From Zhengitettix transpicula (lineage: Eukaryota > Arthropoda > Insecta > Orthoptera > Tetrigidae): a DNA stretch of 64,000 nt. The stretch's first letter is position 1, and each line of letters opens with the position of its first letter. Position numbers and translations under genes: made by a program. Under the pieces are notes generated by a model. It was given only the letters and a program-made list of their open reading frames with translations, ran no database searches and was not told where the DNA came from. This document shows positions 59,941-64,000 of this stretch, one piece after another. Location of the stretch: the NCBI GenBank assembly GCA_037074705.1, contig CM073593.1:60057501-60121500 (forward strand), in the 5' to 3' direction.

Positions 59941-61559
59941 CATCAAACAATTGGACTATTACAAGTATGTACAAATTTAATGTACTTAACAGCTGGACAT
60001 TAACATCAATTGATTCACATTATATTATTCAATAAGGATTTCAAAATCACAGAATTAATATGAAGCTTTATAATTTAAGAAATAAAAATCACTGGAGACA
60101 ATTCAAATGGATTTTTTTATTCTCACGAAACCAATGAATAAAAGAATATGCGCAGCAATGTTACGCAAAATATAAAGATAATATTTCAACTATGCAAGAA
60201 AAAGAAATATGGCACTCATTATAGGTAAATAATCGGATCGTTATACATTTGTTACGGAAGTATATGTCAATATTTAAATTCTTAAATGATAATACTCGTC
60301 CTTTCAAACGAACTTGACGCCAGAAATATAGCTTCCTCAAAAAACCTATATCAAAAAACTATTAAACGTCACCCTCTGCGAACGCAAATGAAAATTAAAA
60401 AACGACAAGTAAGAACTGATCTGATATATTTGGAAAAATCCGCTCTCTGCATGATTTAATCAATTCTTGGATTTAAATCAATCTCCAAAGTCATGAAGAA
60501 ATCGAAGGAACTAAAATATTATTTATTTGATAAAAAGTCGAAGATGCTGTAATTGGATCTGCCATATTTCTCGGATAAATAATAAATTGAGAACCTGTCT
60601 CATTTCAAAAAATAAAATATAATATTGAAGAGGAAACTTCGATTAATATAAACAGAGATGCGTAAAATCTAATTAATAAATAACTTAGTTTCAGACTTTA
60701 ACAATGTACTGAAAATCTAGGACAAAGAATAGAAGGAATAGTAGGAAAATACATGCTAATAAAGCAAACCATGACGCACGTAATTATGGAATTTAATTTA
60801 AATATAACTTTTAATGCCGAGTAATCTTTATATGACTTACCCCTAATCTAGAACAAACACAATAAGGTCAATTGAAGTCATTTATAATACTTTTAGAGAC
60901 CTTGTAAATTTTCTACATGTGTTGATGGTATATAAGATCACAAATATTTAGACAGTGAGACATAGATATGATAAGTAAATCACTAAATATCATCAAACAA
61001 CAATAAAGTTTATAAAAAGATTTTTGAAGAGAATATTTTCATATTTTCTTTCTTCAAGTTAATAATTGACATATACAAAGGGGAATGATCTTTAGTGAAG
61101 TGTCTGGGATGTTTGGGTTTAAATGTTAGGAAAATTTACAGCATATTTAAAACAATTATATTTTTCTGAATTGTTGTTAAAACTGTTACAGGGATCAATA
61201 CAATTAACGCTGAAATACTATATGTACATAATTATTTAAATATAAAATCTTATTAATGCATAATGGAAACATAGCGAAAAATAGAGATTGATATAATCTA
61301 TTACTTGCACTGGGAACGCAGTCAGAGGTATTAAAAAATGTATTGCGTTTAGGCGTTATGAAACAGTAATACATAACAGTTGAAATAAAGTTTTACTTTC
61401 ATGAAAAACTATTATAACGCTTTGAGCATGTCAGTATACTGCGTTGCTTGGTAGATATTTTGCATCTAACAAAATAGAATCTAATAGGTAACACATGTAC
61501 TTTAAGCTACAATTATTATTCCCCGTAACGTTTAATTAAACGAGTTGTATTTCAACAAC
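59941..61559. other. AT-rich non-coding DNA
   Basis: Nothing recognised. Confidence 0.5.
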
Positions 61560-62060
61560 ACAATTCTTTTCACGGTTCCCGTATCTATTATTCTCAACTG
61601 GGTGATTCATTAATTTCGGCCAGGCCGGATCAACACTGCGTGTTATTGAAATGTGCTGTTTAATCTTTGTTCCGCTCGCGCTCTATCTCGCTAATTTTTG
61701 CAGCCATAATTATGTATTGCATGGCGATTTGTTTTTAACTAAGCTTATGATTATTCCGCGGATACGTTGCTATGGCACTAATTTGGGTTGGAAAACATCT
61801 GTGGCTTCACAGCCTTTAATGAACCCATTCGATGCAAAATGTTCATACAAGCGACGAGTGAACCACAATAAACAAGCTAGAGAAATTTTCGTAATTATTC
61901 CGTGATTTACTGATTTGCTCCCGTAAGAATTCAATAATGGAAATTGGAGTTATTTGGCTCAGAGAACTTCGATTACATGAATTGCATAGTTACGGGCAGT
62001 TGTGTTCACTAAGCAAAGTAATTAGTAGTGCTTTCTTCGTCTATCTCATTTTGCATCACT
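61560..62060. promoter_or_regulatory. island of mixed composition, candidate regulatory element
   Basis: TGGGTGATTCATTAATTTCGG, TCGCTCTATC-type CpG sequence, GCCATAATTATGTATTGCAT and GGCACTAATTTGGGTTGG occur across 500 bases, with many homeodomain-type cores. An 84-codon frame (61651-61905) has no recognisable similarity. Confidence 0.25.
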
Positions 62061-62870
62061 TTGCCTGAATTGTCCCGAGACTGAAATGACAAATCGATTA
62101 CGATAAATTCAAGTTTTCCTTCATAATTAACGACTGTAAGAGAACAAGCAGCTTTTGATAGTGAAAATATGTCTTAAAAACTTAGTGGCTTACAAGTAGT
62201 TTTCTGCTCTTACAATGTAAAAAAGACGCTCTATTATCGAAATGTTAACATTAAAATTAGCTGCATTTTATTTTGCGAAGTATATTTTATTTTGCGTAAT
62301 TATACTTTTATTTATTTAAAATATGTTAATTCATACACTAACACTGACTGTAATGGGAGCAATAAATTTCATCAAATACCACCATACATACTTTAAAATT
62401 TCAATCTAATCAATACAATGATACAGTATTAAAAAACAGACGCATCAACATAATTTAAGCGCTTAGTACAGTACTTCATTTCAATTAATAAAATCAGTAT
62501 CTTAATTGAAGGTTAATATAAATTCAATAACAAATTTAGTAAGCATATAATAAATGTTTTTAAGAATGGAAGATGGAGTTCCCAACTCACGACAATGCTC
62601 CCCTCCCTTTTTCCTTCTTATAATGCGCATCTGGCACGACTTGCTACGTCCCACAACCTATAAGTAAATACAAACGAAAAAATAGAACGAATAATTTCAA
62701 ACACACTGAGTTTCTGCAATATTGTTGATTTCTTCTGATGTTAAATTTACTTAAAAATATTGAATAAGTTACGTTTCAATTATGGGAAATAAACAAAAAA
62801 CCTTCTTTTAATTATTTTTCTTCATTGTGCCGCACCATACTCGAAACGTACATCTAATTTTATAACACAT
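62061..62870. other. AT-rich non-coding DNA
   Basis: Nothing recognised upstream of the motif at 62871. Confidence 0.4.
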
Positions 62871-62900
62871 CTGAAGAAGGCAACAAAGTCTTCGGGAAAC
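62871..62900 (+). ncRNA. hammerhead-like core (PLE-type), isolated copy
   Basis: The plus strand reads CTGAAGA, AGGCAACAAAGTCTTCG, GGAAAC GTTTCG. The CUGANGA and GAAAC boxes are intact. GAAG/CTTC can also pair as an alternative hairpin that would use core bases. It resembles 3' tails of insect retroelements. No coding remnant is readable upstream. Confidence 0.4.
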
Positions 62901-63414
62901 GTTTCGTATTTATTGGTTTGTTTATTCAGTACCTTATTATTATAGAAAAAAATTCGATTGAACTTTTAAATACATCTTTTACTTCCAAAACAATTAGTAG
63001 ATAAAAGTTTATTTGCATTATAGAGATGAATACCCAGTTAAAATGTTTAAAATTCGCTCACTAAGAGAAATGGACAACAGGTACTATTCCGTGAATAAAC
63101 AAAAGTTAGTCGTCACTTATGGACTTATAATGAAATTAATTCATTGGTCAAAATTATTCCCATTAAAGTTCAATATAATTGTGTAAATATAGAACTCTAC
63201 AGCTATAAAACAAAAAGATTAATTTATTGAAGCTAAACAGTTAGTTTGATATTAAAAAATTAAAGTTTTACTACCTTGATGTGACACGAAACTTTATCTT
63301 TATGAAACAGAGGTAAATTAAAGTTAACTGCAAAATTATTTCCTAATTGTAAAACCTGATACAGAGACTTATGTATCATATTTTACATGCATTTTTACCG
63401 CAATTATTCTTTGC
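62901..63414. other. AT-rich non-coding DNA
   Basis: Nothing recognised. Confidence 0.5.
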
Positions 63415-63530
63415 CGTACGTCATTTAACTTAAGCCCTTGCGTAACACCGTGAGATATAACGATTGCCGACGGCGAATAATTGGATTAATCTATAATTGC
63501 CGTCCCATACGTCTTTATTACTCCAGAGAA
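63415..63530. promoter_or_regulatory. short conserved-element-like island with Otx/Bicoid-type site
   Basis: TAATTGGATTAATC contains GGATTA (Otx/Bicoid class) plus two further TAAT cores. It is framed by GACGGC (63469-63474) and GCCGTC (63499-63504), an inverted repeat. The AT-rich background resumes on both sides. Confidence 0.3.
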
Positions 63531-64000
63531 GAATATTAGTTTTTTCTAACCATAAGCAATGTTTTGTAAAAAGTGAGGATATTTTGGAGGAGTCCACCAG
63601 AAAGTAGGTTCAGTTTACATCAATGTTATAGACATTAATTTCTTCTAAAAAGAGACATACTTTTTATGTTTGTTTTTTTAAAAAAGTATTTCAATCACAA
63701 TACAACTACTGCTATTTTTCAGAACATATTATTTAAATATCACTTTTGAACTTATTTTTCTATGACGTTTCCTCTATATATTTGTGTTTGTGTTTTTTGT
63801 ATTTTTTAATTTCAATAACTTACCTCAATTTAAGATTAATTTTATATTATTATTATTAATTAAAATGCCCCATATTTTTAAATCAGTCACAGGAAATAAA
63901 AAATTTCAAATTTCAATGATGTATGCATCAACTTTGTTTTCAAAACAAGATTTGTAAAGTTCTTAAAGGCAACTAATAAGATAAATATAGCCCAATGTTG
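63531..64000. other. AT-rich non-coding DNA
   Basis: Nothing recognised to the end of the window. Confidence 0.5.

Noticed and set aside
1..64000. CRISPR arrays, insertion sequences, operons or phage genes
   Set aside because: Composition, transposon types and absence of long frames indicate eukaryotic nuclear DNA. The tandem arrays are 261-312-bp units, not short spaced repeats.

Overview
This window looks like AT-rich, gene-poor nuclear DNA from an arthropod, most likely an insect with a large genome. The evidence is the high A+T content throughout, AT and GT microsatellites, and remnants of several eukaryotic transposon classes: mariner, Penelope-like, Helitron-like and A-tailed SINE/LINE-like. 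No operons, ribosome binding sites or long open frames are present. I could not recognise any host protein-coding gene, tRNA or rRNA gene. Every open frame is short (133 codons or fewer), and many begin at GTG or TTG rather than ATG.

Layout. 1-7.6 kb is AT-rich DNA with a few GC-richer islands and one fragment of an A-tailed repeat. 7.6-8.6 kb holds an internally deleted mariner element followed by a near-complete copy of the A-tailed repeat. 8.6-17.9 kb is mostly featureless. A tRNA-derived SINE head lies at 17.9 kb and a tandem pair of the A-tailed repeat at 19.4-20.1 kb. 21.0-25.7 kb is a block of two successive non-autonomous Helitron-like elements built from 282-bp tandem units and a 573-bp higher-order repeat. 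27.9-29.0 kb has two more Helitron-like ends in opposite orientation, inside a larger inverted duplication. 34.1-35.1 kb and 44.3-44.9 kb carry decayed Penelope-like elements (PLEs) on the minus strand. Their GIY-YIG endonuclease remnants are readable across frameshifts and stops, and each is followed by a hammerhead-ribozyme-like CUGANGA...GAAAC core. Further copies of that core lie at 39.0, 40.5/40.65, 56.0/56.2 and 62.9 kb, two of them as divergent inverted pairs.

Between the transposons there are about twenty islands of 100-400 bp that are visibly richer in G+C and contain TAAT, TGATTGACAG, TCAAGGTCA, ATTTGCAT or TGACGTCA motifs. They resemble the conserved non-coding elements that surround developmental regulator genes, so the window could be an intergenic desert or a large intron. 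That is inference from composition and motifs; a comparison with related genomes would decide it.

The most interesting content is (1) the PLE remnants with the dispersed hammerhead-like motif family, (2) the compound satellite-like Helitron block, and (3) the inverted duplication that continues past the Helitron termini. There is no sign of a prokaryotic-type system, CRISPR array or virus.
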